64,000 nucleotides of DNA from Butyrivibrio sp. NC3005 (GTDB taxonomy: Bacteria; Bacillota; Clostridia; Lachnospirales; Lachnospiraceae): the NCBI RefSeq assembly GCF_000424545.1, contig NZ_AUKC01000007.1, forward strand, positions 1 through 64,000, given 5' to 3'. Positions 45,630 through 55,478 of the stretch are shown here, in pieces. A program made the position numbers and the translations under genes. Positions within the stretch are counted from its first letter, which is position 1. Each line of letters begins with the position of its first letter. The notes under the pieces were generated by a model, which made no database searches, had not been told where the DNA came from, and worked only from the letters and a program-made list of their open reading frames with translations.

Positions 45630-46643
45630 ATGAATAAACGCAGATTTGTATGGTTTATTCTGCTTCTAAAAAAAGAGCTAAAAAAACCATTGTTGTGGAT
45701 AATGTGTCTACTTATGGTGTTGTGCACATGGGCAAGTTTTTCTCTTACACTTCCTGATGCAACAAGAAGAAATGTTTTAATATTCGTAGAAAACAAGGTT
45801 GATAATAGCTTTGCAAACATATTATCAAAACGATTAATTGAAATGGCCAAAAATAAAGAAAGCGTTTTTAATTTTAAGGAAATTTCATCTAGAAAAGAAC
45901 TCGAACAGGAAGTTATAAGAGGAAAAGCAGAGTGCGGATTTATTTTTGATAAAGAATTGGATAAGAAAATAGAAAAAGGAAAACTATCCAAGGCAATAAT
46001 ATATGTTTCATCAAATTATACAGTAAAGGGAACGGTTGCAAGAGAAACTGTCTCTTCGTGCTTTTTTTCGATGTATGGAGAAGTTCTTCTAAGGCAGAAT
46101 TATGAAGAATTATTTGAAGATGGTGAAGACAAAGAAACTGTTATAAAAGGCATTCAGGACAGATACAGAAATCTTCTTGTAAGTGATGAAGTTCTAAGTA
46201 CTACATATAAGAAAATTGACAGGAATGGTAACGAGACAGAAAGTTTTGTTAATGGGTTCGAAGCAGGACATGATTCTCTGGTTAGATTTACGATTTTTAT
46301 ATGCATAGCTGCGTACATATTCTTTCTTGGAGCAGAGCGCTACTCTAGTGAGGTAAAAGGTTTTATAAATGGACTTACTAAAAAAGAAAGCTATATTTTT
46401 GAATTTATCATGATATTTGCAGGTATTATTCCATTTCTGGTCACAGGGCTGTTTTTAAGAGTGTATTTTGGAGATGGGCAGTTTGTTATTCAAAGCATTA
46501 TTGAAGAATTATCATGGACTTCAATTAATTTTATGATTTGTTTTTTGACTATTAATATCATAAAAAAAGTATCGGCTTTTTATGCAGTAATGCCTACTTT
46601 TTTGCTGATTTCATCAGCGATGTTTGTTGTGTGGTTTGCGTGA
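45630..46643 (+). CDS. ABC-2-type exporter permease, subunit 2 (short)
   Basis: This 337-aa protein has the same opening layout as its neighbour (helix at about 15-40, then an external domain), but the C-terminal membrane part is shorter, with about four helices after residue 205, and it stops right after the last hydrophobic stretch. It begins six bases after the first permease gene. Together they likely form a heterodimeric channel. No frameshift was seen, so the shortness seems natural, not the result of breakage. Confidence 0.8.
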   Translation: MNKRRFVWFILLLKKELKKPLLWIMCLLMVLCTWASFSLTLPDATRRNVLIFVENKVDNSFANILSKRLIEMAKNKESVFNFKEISSRKELEQEVIRGKAECGFIFDKELDKKIEKGKLSKAIIYVSSNYTVKGTVARETVSSCFFSMYGEVLLRQNYEELFEDGEDKETVIKGIQDRYRNLLVSDEVLSTTYKKIDRNGNETESFVNGFEAGHDSLVRFTIFICIAAYIFFLGAERYSSEVKGFINGLTKKESYIFEFIMIFAGIIPFLVTGLFLRVYFGDGQFVIQSIIEELSWTSINFMICFLTINIIKKVSAFYAVMPTFLLISSAMFVVWFA

Positions 46644-46683
46644 TAAATAGCATCTTTAATTTGACGAATGCACAATTATAAGG

Positions 46684-46712
46684 TTGCAATGATCAGAAAT
46701 ATACGATAAAAT
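46684..46712 (+). promoter_or_regulatory. Promoter candidate for the FDPxTGxPI-repeat protein
   Basis: TTGCAA, 17 bases, TAAAAT. It would give a leader of about 130 bases. A second TATAAT at 46793-46798 lacks a matching -35. Confidence 0.45.
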
Positions 46713-46851
46713 AGCACACGTGTTCAGTTGAAGTGTATGAAAAAACGTTCAACAAGAACCGTTTGAAATTTTTTTCAAGATTTTCATTGTATTATAATTG
46801 AAAACAAGAGTTTTATGTTCACTTTTTTGAGTGTACAGAAAGGGGATAATT

Positions 46852-48489
46852 ATGAGATTTGATCCACAGACAGGTAAGCCAATTGATGATAATCAGACTC
46901 CAAAGTTTGATCCAACTACAGGCCAGCCTATTATGCAGAATGCGCAGAACATGAATATGCAGAACCAGGGGCCAAGATTTGATCCTGTTACAGGTCAGCC
47001 AATCATGCAGAATGCGCAGAATATGAATATGCAGCAGGGACCAAAGTTTGATCCTAGAACAGGTCAGCCTATTATGCAGGGTGCACCACAGAATCAGGCA
47101 TATGGTTATGCTATGAACAATCAGGCTCCTAAGAAGAGCAATGCCGGTAAGATTGCAGGAGTTGGTGTTGCTGCAGTTGCAGTAGCTACTGCTGGTGTAT
47201 TTGGTTTCAATGCTTTGGCAAGCTCAGGTGCTCCTGATAAGATTCTTACAAATGCGATAGAGACTACTATCAACAAGGCTACTACTACTCCAGAGACAGA
47301 GTTTATTGCAAAGAATTCTGATAACATTACTGCTAATGTTACTCTTGAAGGAAATTTCCAAGGAATGCCTGTAAGCGTTGATGTTACTTATGCAAAGGGA
47401 AAGAAAGAATCTTCTCTTGCAGTTAAGGCTAATGCAGCTGCATATAAGTTTGATGTAGCTTCATACCTTAACGATAAGGAACTCATCGTTTCCATGCCTG
47501 ATGTTCTTGATCAGAATATTTTCTACAACTACGTTGACGAGAAGAACGGTGATCTTGCAACACTTCTTAGCACAAGCGGAGAAGTAAAGTATGAGCAGAT
47601 TGATGCAGTTCTTAAGACTTTGTCCAACTATGATTCTATTATTGAGGATTTCAAGGAAGGAACAAAGAAAGCTGCAAAGGAACTTGATTTCAAGAAAGCA
47701 GAAGCTAAAGAATTCACAATCAGCGGCAAAGAAGAAAAGTGCAAAGGTTATACAGCAGTTGTAAGCAAGGACACAATAAAAAACATGTTCAATGATTACA
47801 AAGAAGCACTTTCTGATAACGAAGAGCTTATGTCTCTTGCAGAGAATATCTATGGAACTTCATGGGATCAGGCTCTTGATAAGCTTGCAGATGAGTTTAG
47901 CGCTGAACTTGATGATTCAGACTCTGAAGACTCTGAAGGCGAGAGCAACAGTACAGTAGATGTTTCTTACTATGTAAATGGCAAGGATCTTGCAGCTATC
48001 ATTTTTGCAAACGGTGAAGGTGAAGATGCTGAGCAGGTTCAGATTCTTTTCCAGGGTGGCGAGTATGCTTCTCAGAACCTTGTAGTTAAGACTATCAAAG
48101 ATGGTCAGGAAGAAGAAGTTTACAAAGTTGAAGGGCAGACAGTTGATGGAGTAAGAACTTCTAAGACATATCAGGAAGGTCAGCTTACATCTTCATATGA
48201 ATGGAACACAAAGACTGGTGAGTTCTCATTGGAAACTGGTGAAGCTGGAAGCTACGATTACAACAAGATTGCCGGTACTCTTAAGAGTGGTGATGACAGT
48301 CTTGAAGCTGAGTTCAATGATATGACTTTTTCTGGAACAAAGTATGATGGAATCACACTTAAGTTCTCTATTAAGAAGGGTGCTGATATCAACAAGCTTT
48401 CAAGCAAGGGTGGACTTGATCTTGGAAATGCTTCTTCTGAAGAACTTCAGGAATTAGTTCAGAAGATTCAGAGCTACTATGGTGGTTGA
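46852..48489 (+). CDS. Membrane-anchored protein with N-terminal FDPxTGxPI repeats
   Basis: This 545-aa protein starts RFDPQTGKPI and has four such units (near residues 2, 18, 42 and 65), separated by Gln/Asn/Met-rich linkers. A hydrophobic helix spans about 101-122 (IAGVGVAAVAVATAGVF). The remaining 420 residues should be outside the cell; they include an acidic patch (DDSDSEDSEGES near 364) and many beta-type segments. Repeats of this type occur at the N-terminus of various Lachnospiraceae membrane proteins. The outer part recalls DUF6583 (from memory). Function unknown. GGGG-type Shine-Dalgarno precedes ATG 46852; codon use is strongly optimised, so it is likely abundant. Confidence 0.75.
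   Translation: MRFDPQTGKPIDDNQTPKFDPTTGQPIMQNAQNMNMQNQGPRFDPVTGQPIMQNAQNMNMQQGPKFDPRTGQPIMQGAPQNQAYGYAMNNQAPKKSNAGKIAGVGVAAVAVATAGVFGFNALASSGAPDKILTNAIETTINKATTTPETEFIAKNSDNITANVTLEGNFQGMPVSVDVTYAKGKKESSLAVKANAAAYKFDVASYLNDKELIVSMPDVLDQNIFYNYVDEKNGDLATLLSTSGEVKYEQIDAVLKTLSNYDSIIEDFKEGTKKAAKELDFKKAEAKEFTISGKEEKCKGYTAVVSKDTIKNMFNDYKEALSDNEELMSLAENIYGTSWDQALDKLADEFSAELDDSDSEDSEGESNSTVDVSYYVNGKDLAAIIFANGEGEDAEQVQILFQGGEYASQNLVVKTIKDGQEEEVYKVEGQTVDGVRTSKTYQEGQLTSSYEWNTKTGEFSLETGEAGSYDYNKIAGTLKSGDDSLEAEFNDMTFSGTKYDGITLKFSIKKGADINKLSSKGGLDLGNASSEELQELVQKIQSYYGG
46903..47043 (+). repeat. Tandem coding repeat of about 70 bp (two full units)
   Basis: Two similar units at about 46903-46971 and 46975-47043 each encode a (K/R)FDPxTGQPIMQ segment plus an NAQNMNMQ linker. 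A partial unit lies on each side. The first and last units have diverged. Confidence 0.7.
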
Positions 48490-48616
48490 TAAATATCTGA
48501 TATATTTTATCAAAAGAATTCAGATAATCTTTTGTAAGTGCTGTTAATGTTTCTTATTTACAGTTAGAATAAGGCACATTATCGAAGACGAATAAGCAGT
48601 AATATTTCAATGATAT

Positions 48617-48660
48617 AAAAGAGGTATATTATTCTTTTTAGGGTAATATACCTCTTTTTG
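48617..48660 (+). terminator. Intrinsic terminator
   Basis: AAAAGAGGTATATTA (48617-48631) pairs perfectly with its inverse at 48644-48658 and runs into TTTTT. It lies about 130 bases after the 46852 gene. Confidence 0.9.
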
Positions 48661-48713
48661 TGATATGATAAAAAAGTCTAAAAAATAATAATCTTGTGGG
48701 AGGATAGTTAGAA

Positions 48714-50219
48714 ATGAGTTATGCTTTGCTTCAAAATGGCAGTGATATTCGTGGAATTGCCATGGAAAATGAAACTGGTGCAGAAGTTAATCTTACAAAC
48801 GAGGCAGCAAGAGATTTGGGATATGCCTTCGCTATATGGCTTATAGAACAGTCTGGTAAGAAAGATTTGAAAATAGCTCTTGGAAGAGATAGCAGACTTA
48901 CAGGACAGGCTTTACTCGAAAGTGCGGCACAGGGAATTGCTGCAGCTGGAGTTTTGTGTGATGATTTTGGAATTGCTTCCACACCTGCGATGTTCATGTC
49001 TACAGTTCTTGCGGATTATGACGGAAGTGTCATGATTACCGCAAGCCACCTGCCATACTATAGAAATGGAATGAAGTTCTTTACTCCAAAGGGAGGCTTG
49101 GAGAAGGCTCAGATAGCCGAACTTACTAAGAAGGCTGATGATGTAGCCAAAAAAGAAATCTCTTTTTCTAAAATAGGATTGAATAAGGTAAACTTCATGG
49201 AGGATTATTCAAAATATCTTAGGGATAAGATTTGCAATGGAGTTGGAAAAAGTGAGCGTCCTCTTGAGGGATTGAAAATAATTGTTGATGCTGGAAACGG
49301 TGCTGGTGGATTCTATGTTGAGAATGTATTAAAGCCACTAGGAGCAGATGTAACAGGAAGTCAGTTTTTAGAGCCTGACGGACATTTTCCTAATCATATT
49401 CCTAATCCTGAAAATAAAGAGGCAGCTGAGTCTATTAAGAATGCAACAATTGCTAACAAGGCTGATCTTGGAATTATATTCGATACAGATGTTGACAGAG
49501 CTGGTGCTGTTCTGCCAAGCGGAAAGACTTTGACAAGAAATGACCTTATTGCAGTATTGTCTAGAATTGCGTTACAAGAGCATCCGGGTACTACAATTGT
49601 AACTGATTCTGTAACATCAAGCGGACTTGCTAAATTTATCAAGGCTCATGGTGGTGTTCATAGAAGATTTAAAAGAGGCTACCGTAATGTTATTGATGAA
49701 TCCATTCGACTTAATAATGAGGGAATAGATAGTCAGCTTGCAATTGAGACTAGCGGTCATGGTGCATTTAAAGAGAATTTCTTCTTGGATGATGGTGCTT
49801 ATCTTATGGTTAAGCTCCTTATCGAAATGGGAAAAGGTCAGGGACTTGAAGAAATGATAGCTGATCTTGAAGAGCCAAAAGAAAGTAATGAGTTGAGATT
49901 CAAGGTTAATCTTGATGCAGGTGAAGAATTGCAGAAAAACGGTGACAGAATTCTTGATGGTCTTGTTTCGTTTGTAGAAAGGACAAATGGTTGGTCACTT
50001 GAGAAAGATAACTTTGAAGGAGTAAGAGTTAACTGTGACAAGGAAAACGGAGATGGATGGCTTCTTTTAAGAAAGTCGCTTCACGAGCCGATTATGCCTC
50101 TTAACATAGAGAGTGATTCCGAGGGAGGATGCCTTGTTATTGCCAGAAAGTTAAAGGAGTTTCTTGGCAAAGAATCAACACTTGATCTTACACCTCTTAA
50201 TGATTTTTGTAATGACTAA
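48714..50219 (+). CDS. Phosphomannomutase/phosphoglucomutase
   Basis: This 501-aa alpha-D-phosphohexomutase has all four family sites: the phosphoserine loop ITASHLPYYRNGMKFF near residue 107 (TASHLP where TASHNP is most common), the metal site FDTDVDRAG near 262, the sugar-selectivity loop ETSGHGAF near 345, and the phosphate site RKSLHEPIMP near 456. It interconverts hexose 1- and 6-phosphates for sugar nucleotide synthesis. Whether it prefers mannose or glucose cannot be read with confidence. A sigma-28-like promoter begins exactly at its stop codon. Confidence 0.92.
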   Translation: MSYALLQNGSDIRGIAMENETGAEVNLTNEAARDLGYAFAIWLIEQSGKKDLKIALGRDSRLTGQALLESAAQGIAAAGVLCDDFGIASTPAMFMSTVLADYDGSVMITASHLPYYRNGMKFFTPKGGLEKAQIAELTKKADDVAKKEISFSKIGLNKVNFMEDYSKYLRDKICNGVGKSERPLEGLKIIVDAGNGAGGFYVENVLKPLGADVTGSQFLEPDGHFPNHIPNPENKEAAESIKNATIANKADLGIIFDTDVDRAGAVLPSGKTLTRNDLIAVLSRIALQEHPGTTIVTDSVTSSGLAKFIKAHGGVHRRFKRGYRNVIDESIRLNNEGIDSQLAIETSGHGAFKENFFLDDGAYLMVKLLIEMGKGQGLEEMIADLEEPKESNELRFKVNLDAGEELQKNGDRILDGLVSFVERTNGWSLEKDNFEGVRVNCDKENGDGWLLLRKSLHEPIMPLNIESDSEGGCLVIARKLKEFLGKESTLDLTPLNDFCND

Positions 50220-50244
50220 AAAATACCAATAATACCTCCGATAA
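50217..50244 (+). promoter_or_regulatory. Sigma-28-like promoter upstream of the chemoreceptor
   Basis: TAAA (50217-50220), 16 bases, TCCGATAA (50237-50244). This is one base from the flagellar sigma-28 -10 GCCGATAA. The -35 element is formed by the stop codon of the upstream gene. It suits a chemoreceptor of the motility regulon. Confidence 0.6.
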
Positions 50245-50260
50245 ATAAATTGAGATTGCA

Positions 50261-50292
50261 ATGCTGCTTTTTGGCTTGCCAAAAGGCAGCAT
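50261..50292. terminator. 15-bp hairpin between phosphohexomutase and chemoreceptor
   Basis: ATGCTGCTTTTTGGC pairs with GCCAAAAGGCAGCAT over a two-base loop (one G-U pair). Only a delayed T-tract follows, so termination may be partial. It also lies in the leader of the chemoreceptor if the sigma-28-like site is used. Confidence 0.6.
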
Positions 50293-50334
50293 AGTACTAA
50301 GTTTTCTTCTTCAATATTTAGGAGGGTTATTGAA

Positions 50335-52053
50335 ATGAAGTTGCTTCGAAATATATTTACTATCGATCAGTCTGAATTAAACGATATGAAGGTTGAAAAA
50401 AAGGTAAATGTTCTTTTCAACAATATGATTGTAAGGGCGGCACTTGTTGCGGTGTTTTTGACTGTGGCACTTAGTGTTTCCTTTTTTGGGCTGAAAAGAA
50501 CGTATTTGAGATACCTGACAGCAGATAATCTTCAGGGTGAGATACGTATTGATATACAGGCTTTGTCAAAGCATATTTTATGGGCAATTTCTGCTAATAC
50601 TAAAGAAATGAGAAAAAGCGAAATAGAAGCGGTTGAAAAAAACATGGCCGGCTATTCCGAGTATGAAAAGCAGCTTGAAGATCTCTATAGTAATAAAGAA
50701 ATAATCAGCTCTTTTGCATCACATATTAAGACTATTCAAAATGATTGCAGCAAACTTGACAGTATGTTGCAGGATGAAAATGAGAATGATGAAGTATTTA
50801 CTTTTTTCAACGAGACACTGTATCCTCATATAAATGATCTGGCATCAGATTTAAAGACCATTTCATCTGATCTTGCAAGCAGCGCAAAATCAGCTTATAT
50901 TATATCAATGGTTTTTACGATTATATCATTTACGATAGCTGTTTTTACGATAATAACAGCTGTAACATATATTCATAACGCAAGAAAAAATCTTGTAAAA
51001 TCCATTTTGCGACCAGTTAATGCGGTAAGCAATGCTGCACATGACATGGCATCAGGTAAAATGAATATTTCGGTTGATTATTCTTCAGATGATGAACTGG
51101 GAGAACTTGCAAATGATTTGCAGGGAACGGTGGAAAGTATAGGCAAGATCGTGGCGGATATAAGAGCTTCTCTCGGTAGAATGGCTGAGGGGGATTTTTC
51201 GGTAGGAACAGAGCACCCTGAATTATATGTTGAAGACTATTCGCAGATAAAAGACGCGCTTAATGATATTTCAAAGCATTTATCAAATACAATGCATCAG
51301 GTTAGAGATTCGAGTGAGAAAGTTGCAGAGAGTGCATCGAAGATGTCGGATGGTGCACAGGCTCTTGCTGATGGTGTATCAGATCAGGTGGCTGCAATTG
51401 ATCAACTTACAGCTAATATCTCGACAGTTATGGAACAAAGTAAAAATGTTTCTGAATCAGCAAATGAGAGTAATGAGATGACTCAGATGGTAAAAGATGA
51501 TGTTGACACATCGGCAAGGAAGATGAAACTTGTGACAGATGCTATGACTCGTATTACTGAAGCCTCTCATGAAATTGAACTTGTTACAAATACAATTGAA
51601 TCAATTGCAAAACAAACACAGCTTCTTTCGCTCAATGCTTCAATTGAAGCAGCCAGAGCTGGAGATGCCGGAAAAGGTTTTGCTGTAGTTGCAGAAGAAA
51701 TCAGTCTTCTTGCAAATCAGTCTTCAGAGGCTGCAAAAAACACACATCAGCTTATTAGTGATACTCTTGACGAAATACGAAACGGGAATGAAGTTGTTGA
51801 CGAAACAAAAGCTGCCCTTGAGAAGGTGGTAGAATCAGTCAACAATGCATCTAGTAAGATGCTTGAGTCTGGACAGATGGCAGCAGATCAGGTTATCAGC
51901 ATGGAACAGATAAGTGAAGGTATAGATCAGATATCAGGGGTTGTATCGAGTAACTCAGATACGGCTCAGGAATCAAATGAAGTTTCAAGGAATTTGTCAG
52001 AGCAGTCAGAAGGGCTTAATGAGCTTATTGAAAGATTTAAACTGCAGTCATAA
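50335..52053 (+). CDS. Methyl-accepting chemotaxis protein, short helical sensor
   Basis: This 572-aa chemoreceptor has membrane helices near 33-54 and 187-213. A helical periplasmic-side region of about 130 aa (four-helix-bundle type) lies between them. HAMP follows, then a signalling coiled coil with the tip [15 protein letters not shown] near 431. AGGAGG precedes the ATG. The ligand is unknown. The FNR-like regulator gene follows closely, and the upstream promoter is of the flagellar type. Confidence 0.93.
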   Translation: MKLLRNIFTIDQSELNDMKVEKKVNVLFNNMIVRAALVAVFLTVALSVSFFGLKRTYLRYLTADNLQGEIRIDIQALSKHILWAISANTKEMRKSEIEAVEKNMAGYSEYEKQLEDLYSNKEIISSFASHIKTIQNDCSKLDSMLQDENENDEVFTFFNETLYPHINDLASDLKTISSDLASSAKSAYIISMVFTIISFTIAVFTIITAVTYIHNARKNLVKSILRPVNAVSNAAHDMASGKMNISVDYSSDDELGELANDLQGTVESIGKIVADIRASLGRMAEGDFSVGTEHPELYVEDYSQIKDALNDISKHLSNTMHQVRDSSEKVAESASKMSDGAQALADGVSDQVAAIDQLTANISTVMEQSKNVSESANESNEMTQMVKDDVDTSARKMKLVTDAMTRITEASHEIELVTNTIESIAKQTQLLSLNASIEAARAGDAGKGFAVVAEEISLLANQSSEAAKNTHQLISDTLDEIRNGNEVVDETKAALEKVVESVNNASSKMLESGQMAADQVISMEQISEGIDQISGVVSSNSDTAQESNEVSRNLSEQSEGLNELIERFKLQS

Positions 52054-52097
52054 AAGTGAATGAGATTTTATTATTAAATGATTTTGGGGGAAGATTT

Positions 52098-52766
52098 TTG
52101 AAGAATAATACATGGAATATTCCTCTTTTGGAGAATCTTCCTGAAGAAGTGCAGAAGAAGCTTATAAAGCATTCAGAGCATATTACATATCAGAAGGATA
52201 GTTATCTTTTTAGAGAAGGGGAATTAGTAGATTCAATCTGCGTTATAAGAAAAGGACGAGTTAAACTGACAAGATTTGATGCGCTTGGACGCGAGAATAT
52301 CATCATGATTTTGTCAGATAATGATACAATATGGGAGAGCATGTTTCTAGATGGAAGTGTGTATCCATATTCTGCGGTTACGCTCTCGTCAGCTACGGTT
52401 TATAAGATACACAAAAATGATTTCATACGTATAGTCGATGATCCAACAGCGGCTATGAACATCATAATGCTTCTTAGCAGAAAACTTCATGATGCCAATG
52501 AACGAAATATGCTATTGTCTACTAAGAATCCTATTGCAAGACTGGCGGGATTTTTACTCTATAATGTAGATAGAAGTCATGATATGAATGTGTCATTGAA
52601 GCTGGAAGATATAGCTGCGAGTATGAGTCTTAGGGCGGAAACAGTCAGTAGAAAACTAAAGGAATTGGAAGCTTTGCAGGCTGTTGAAAGAACAGGTCAT
52701 GGCAAGCTTAAAATATTAAATAGAGAAAAACTGAAATCAATTTATGAAAATGATGGCTGCTGCTAA
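52098..52766 (+). CDS. Crp/Fnr-family transcriptional regulator with FNR-type recognition helix
   Basis: This protein of about 222 aa has a cyclic-nucleotide-binding-type beta barrel (about residues 20-115), a dimer helix and a C-terminal winged helix. The recognition helix AETVSRKLKEL carries E-x-x-S-R as in FNR, which selects TTGAT half-sites, not the R-E-x-x-G-R of CRP. Only Cys48 and a C-terminal Cys pair exist, so a classical four-Cys cluster is absent. I prefer TTG 52098, which has GGGGGAAG just upstream; GTG 52056 is possible but has no ribosome binding site. A matching box lies before the next gene, pflB. Confidence 0.88.
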   Translation: MKNNTWNIPLLENLPEEVQKKLIKHSEHITYQKDSYLFREGELVDSICVIRKGRVKLTRFDALGRENIIMILSDNDTIWESMFLDGSVYPYSAVTLSSATVYKIHKNDFIRIVDDPTAAMNIIMLLSRKLHDANERNMLLSTKNPIARLAGFLLYNVDRSHDMNVSLKLEDIAASMSLRAETVSRKLKELEALQAVERTGHGKLKILNREKLKSIYENDGCC

Positions 52767-52781
52767 GGCAGCCGTTTTTTT
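52755..52781 (+). terminator. Intrinsic terminator overlapping the regulator stop codon
   Basis: GGCTGC (52755-52760) pairs with GCAGCC (52768-52773), then G and seven T. The stop codon is in the loop. Confidence 0.8.
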
Positions 52782-52935
52782 GTATATTTTTGCAAAACTG
52801 AAAAAGCCTGTTTACTGATGTTGATGCTTTGGTGAAAATTATTCTCTATAATCTGTTGTGATTTTCAACAAAAAAAGTTTGCGTACTATTTGAAAAATAT
52901 CATAAATTAACAAAATTTTTGAAATAAAGTTAAAA

Positions 52936-52949
52936 TTGATTTCAATCAA
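52936..52949. promoter_or_regulatory. Perfect FNR-type box upstream of pflB
   Basis: TTGAT-TTCA-ATCAA is an exact match to the FNR consensus TTGAT-N4-ATCAA. It lies just before the pflB promoter candidate. The regulator encoded immediately upstream carries the recognition residues for this sequence. Confidence 0.75.
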
Positions 52950-52951
52950 GG

Positions 52952-52980
52952 TTGAAAAAAGCGTTATTTGCTATTGTATT
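52952..52980 (+). promoter_or_regulatory. pflB promoter candidate
   Basis: TTGAAA, 17 bases, TGTATT. With a start near 52987 the FNR-type box is centred at about -44, close to the -41.5 typical of activator sites. Confidence 0.45.
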
Positions 52981-53041
52981 TCTGTCAAAAGATTAACAAA
53001 CGCATAAAATGCGTGGATTTTATATTATAAGGAGTTATGCC

Positions 53042-55306
53042 ATGAGAGAAGAATGGAGAGGGTTCAAAGGAACTCACTGGCTGACAGACGTAAATGTACG
53101 TGATTTCATCCAGAATAACTACACACAATATGATGGAGATGAGTCCTTCCTTGCAGGACCAACACAGGCAACTGATACACTTTGGGGTCAGTTACAGGTT
53201 TTGCAGAAGCAGGAACGTGAGCACAACGGTGTTCTTGAGTGCGAGACAGAAGTTGTTACAAGTCTTACTGCTTATGGCCCAGGATATATTGATGAGAAGA
53301 CAAAGGATCTCGAGCAGATTGTAGGTCTTCAGACAGATAAGCCTCTTAAGAGAGCATTCATGCCTTACGGCGGAATCAAGATGGCTGAAGAAGCTGCTGA
53401 GACTTATGGATATAAGGTAAATGAGAAGTTCCACAAGATCTTCACAGAGTATCATAAGACACACAACCAGGCTGTATTTGATGCTTATACAAAGGAAATG
53501 AAGGTTGCTCGTCACTGCCACATCGTAACAGGTCTTCCTGATACATATGGTCGTGGACGTATCGTAGGCGACTACAGAAGAGTAGCTCTTTACGGTATTG
53601 ATTACCTCATCGCTAAGAAGCAGTATGATCTTGACAACTGCGGCGATAACGAGATGTATGATGATACAATCCGTCAGAGAGAAGAGCTTGCTGATCAGAT
53701 TAAGGCTCTTAAGGGCATGAAGGAAATGGCTAAGATCTATGGATTCGACATTTCTGCTCCTGCTAAGAATGCTAAGGAAGCTGTTCAGTGGTTATACTTC
53801 GGATATCTTGCAGCTATCAAGACTCAGAACGGTGCTGCTATGTCTGTAGGTCGTGTATCTACATTCCTTGATATCTATATCAACAGAGATCTTGAAGAGG
53901 GAACTCTTACAGAGGAACAGGCACAGGAACTTATCGATCACTTCACAATGAAGCTTCGTATGGTTAAGTTTGCTCGTATTCCTTCATACAACAACCTCTT
54001 CTCTGGTGACCCAGTTTGGGCTACACTTGAAGTTGGTGGACTTGGTGGTGACGGCCGTCACATGGTAACAAAGAACGACTACCGTTTCCTTCATACACTT
54101 GAGAACATGGGACCTGCTCCAGAGCCAAACCTTACAGTTCTGTACTCTAAGAGACTTCCTATGAACTTCCGTAAGTATGCTGCACACATCTCTGTAACAA
54201 CATCTTCTATCCAGTATGAGAACGATGATGTTATGCGTCCTATCTGGGGCGATGATTACAGCATCTGCTGCTGTGTATCAGCTACTCAGACAGGTAAGGA
54301 AATGCAGTTCTTCGGTGCTCGTGCTAACCTTGCTAAGGCTCTTCTTTACGCTATCAATGGTGGTGTAGATGAAAAGTTCAAGGATAAGGCTGGCAAGAAT
54401 ATGCAGGTTGGACCTGAAATTGCACCTATCACATCTGAATATCTTGATTACGATGAAGTAATGCACAAGTATGACATCATGCTTGATTGGCTTGCTGATT
54501 TGTATGTAAATATTTTGAACCTTATCCAGTACATGCATGACAAGTACTACTACGAAGCAGCTGAGATGGCTCTTATCGATACAGATGTACGTCGTACATT
54601 CGCTACAGGTATCGCTGGATTCTCTCACGTTATCGATTCCTTGTCTGCTATTAAGTACGCTAAGGTTAAGACAGTTCGTGATGAGAACGGTCTTGCAATC
54701 GACTATAAGGTAGAGGGTGACTTCCCTAAGTATGGTAATGATGATGACAGAGCTGACCAGATTGGTGTTGAGCTTCTCAAGACATTCATGACAAAGATCA
54801 GAAAGCATCACACATACCGTAACTCTGAGCCTACAACATCTATCCTTACAATTACTTCTAACGTAGTATATGGTAAGGCAACAGGTGCTACTCCAGACGG
54901 ACGTGCAGCATATGCTTCATTCGCTCCAGGAGCTTCACCATCTTATGGCGCTGAGCAGAATGGTCTTCTTGCATCACTTAACTCTGTTGCTAAGGTTCCT
55001 TATGAGTGGTCTTTGGATGGTATTTCCAATACTCAGACAATGAACCCTAACGCACTTGGTCATGATGACAACGAGAGAGCTGAGAAGCTTGTTAGCGTTA
55101 TGGATGGTTACTTCGAGCAGGGTGCTCACCACCTTAACGTAAACGTATTTGGTAAGGAGAAGCTTGTTGATGCTATGGAGCATCCAGAAAAGCCTGAGTA
55201 TGCTAACTTCACTATCCGTGTATCCGGATATGCTGTTAAGTTCATCAACCTTACTAAGGAGCAGCAGCTCGACGTTATCGCTCGTACATGCCACGAGAGC
55301 CTCTAA
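53042..55306 (+). CDS. pflB: Formate C-acetyltransferase (pyruvate formate-lyase)
   Basis: This 754-aa glycyl radical enzyme converts pyruvate and CoA to acetyl-CoA and formate in anaerobic energy metabolism. The active-site cysteines are in [12 protein letters not shown] near residues 409-411. The radical Gly is in RVSGYAV at about residue 729, 25 from the C-terminus, as in E. coli (734 of 760). ATG 53042 follows AGGAG; a frame from 53009 is a false extension. Codons are highly optimised, suggesting very high expression. It is probably controlled by the FNR-like protein encoded upstream and needs PflA, encoded downstream. Confidence 0.98.
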   Translation: MREEWRGFKGTHWLTDVNVRDFIQNNYTQYDGDESFLAGPTQATDTLWGQLQVLQKQEREHNGVLECETEVVTSLTAYGPGYIDEKTKDLEQIVGLQTDKPLKRAFMPYGGIKMAEEAAETYGYKVNEKFHKIFTEYHKTHNQAVFDAYTKEMKVARHCHIVTGLPDTYGRGRIVGDYRRVALYGIDYLIAKKQYDLDNCGDNEMYDDTIRQREELADQIKALKGMKEMAKIYGFDISAPAKNAKEAVQWLYFGYLAAIKTQNGAAMSVGRVSTFLDIYINRDLEEGTLTEEQAQELIDHFTMKLRMVKFARIPSYNNLFSGDPVWATLEVGGLGGDGRHMVTKNDYRFLHTLENMGPAPEPNLTVLYSKRLPMNFRKYAAHISVTTSSIQYENDDVMRPIWGDDYSICCCVSATQTGKEMQFFGARANLAKALLYAINGGVDEKFKDKAGKNMQVGPEIAPITSEYLDYDEVMHKYDIMLDWLADLYVNILNLIQYMHDKYYYEAAEMALIDTDVRRTFATGIAGFSHVIDSLSAIKYAKVKTVRDENGLAIDYKVEGDFPKYGNDDDRADQIGVELLKTFMTKIRKHHTYRNSEPTTSILTITSNVVYGKATGATPDGRAAYASFAPGASPSYGAEQNGLLASLNSVAKVPYEWSLDGISNTQTMNPNALGHDDNERAEKLVSVMDGYFEQGAHHLNVNVFGKEKLVDAMEHPEKPEYANFTIRVSGYAVKFINLTKEQQLDVIARTCHESL

Positions 55307-55399
55307 TTTTAGGGACTGTTATGAAGTGTTGTAAGCAGTGCTTGTGACATTTTGTAAGTGAATGTATTAGCTGATGTTAAGTTAATAAGATTTTTGTAG

Positions 55400-55446
55400 A
55401 AGAGGGGCCGGTTGCAGGGGTTATTCTGCAATTGGTTCCTCTTTTT
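55400..55446 (+). terminator. Terminator between pflB and pflA
   Basis: An 18-bp arm near 55401-55416 pairs through several G-U pairs with 55427-55442, followed by TTTTTG. It probably limits transcription into pflA, so that the activase is made at a lower level than PflB. Confidence 0.8.
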
Positions 55447-55478
55447 GTTTTATTTTTAGTAGAAGGAGATTTATTATT

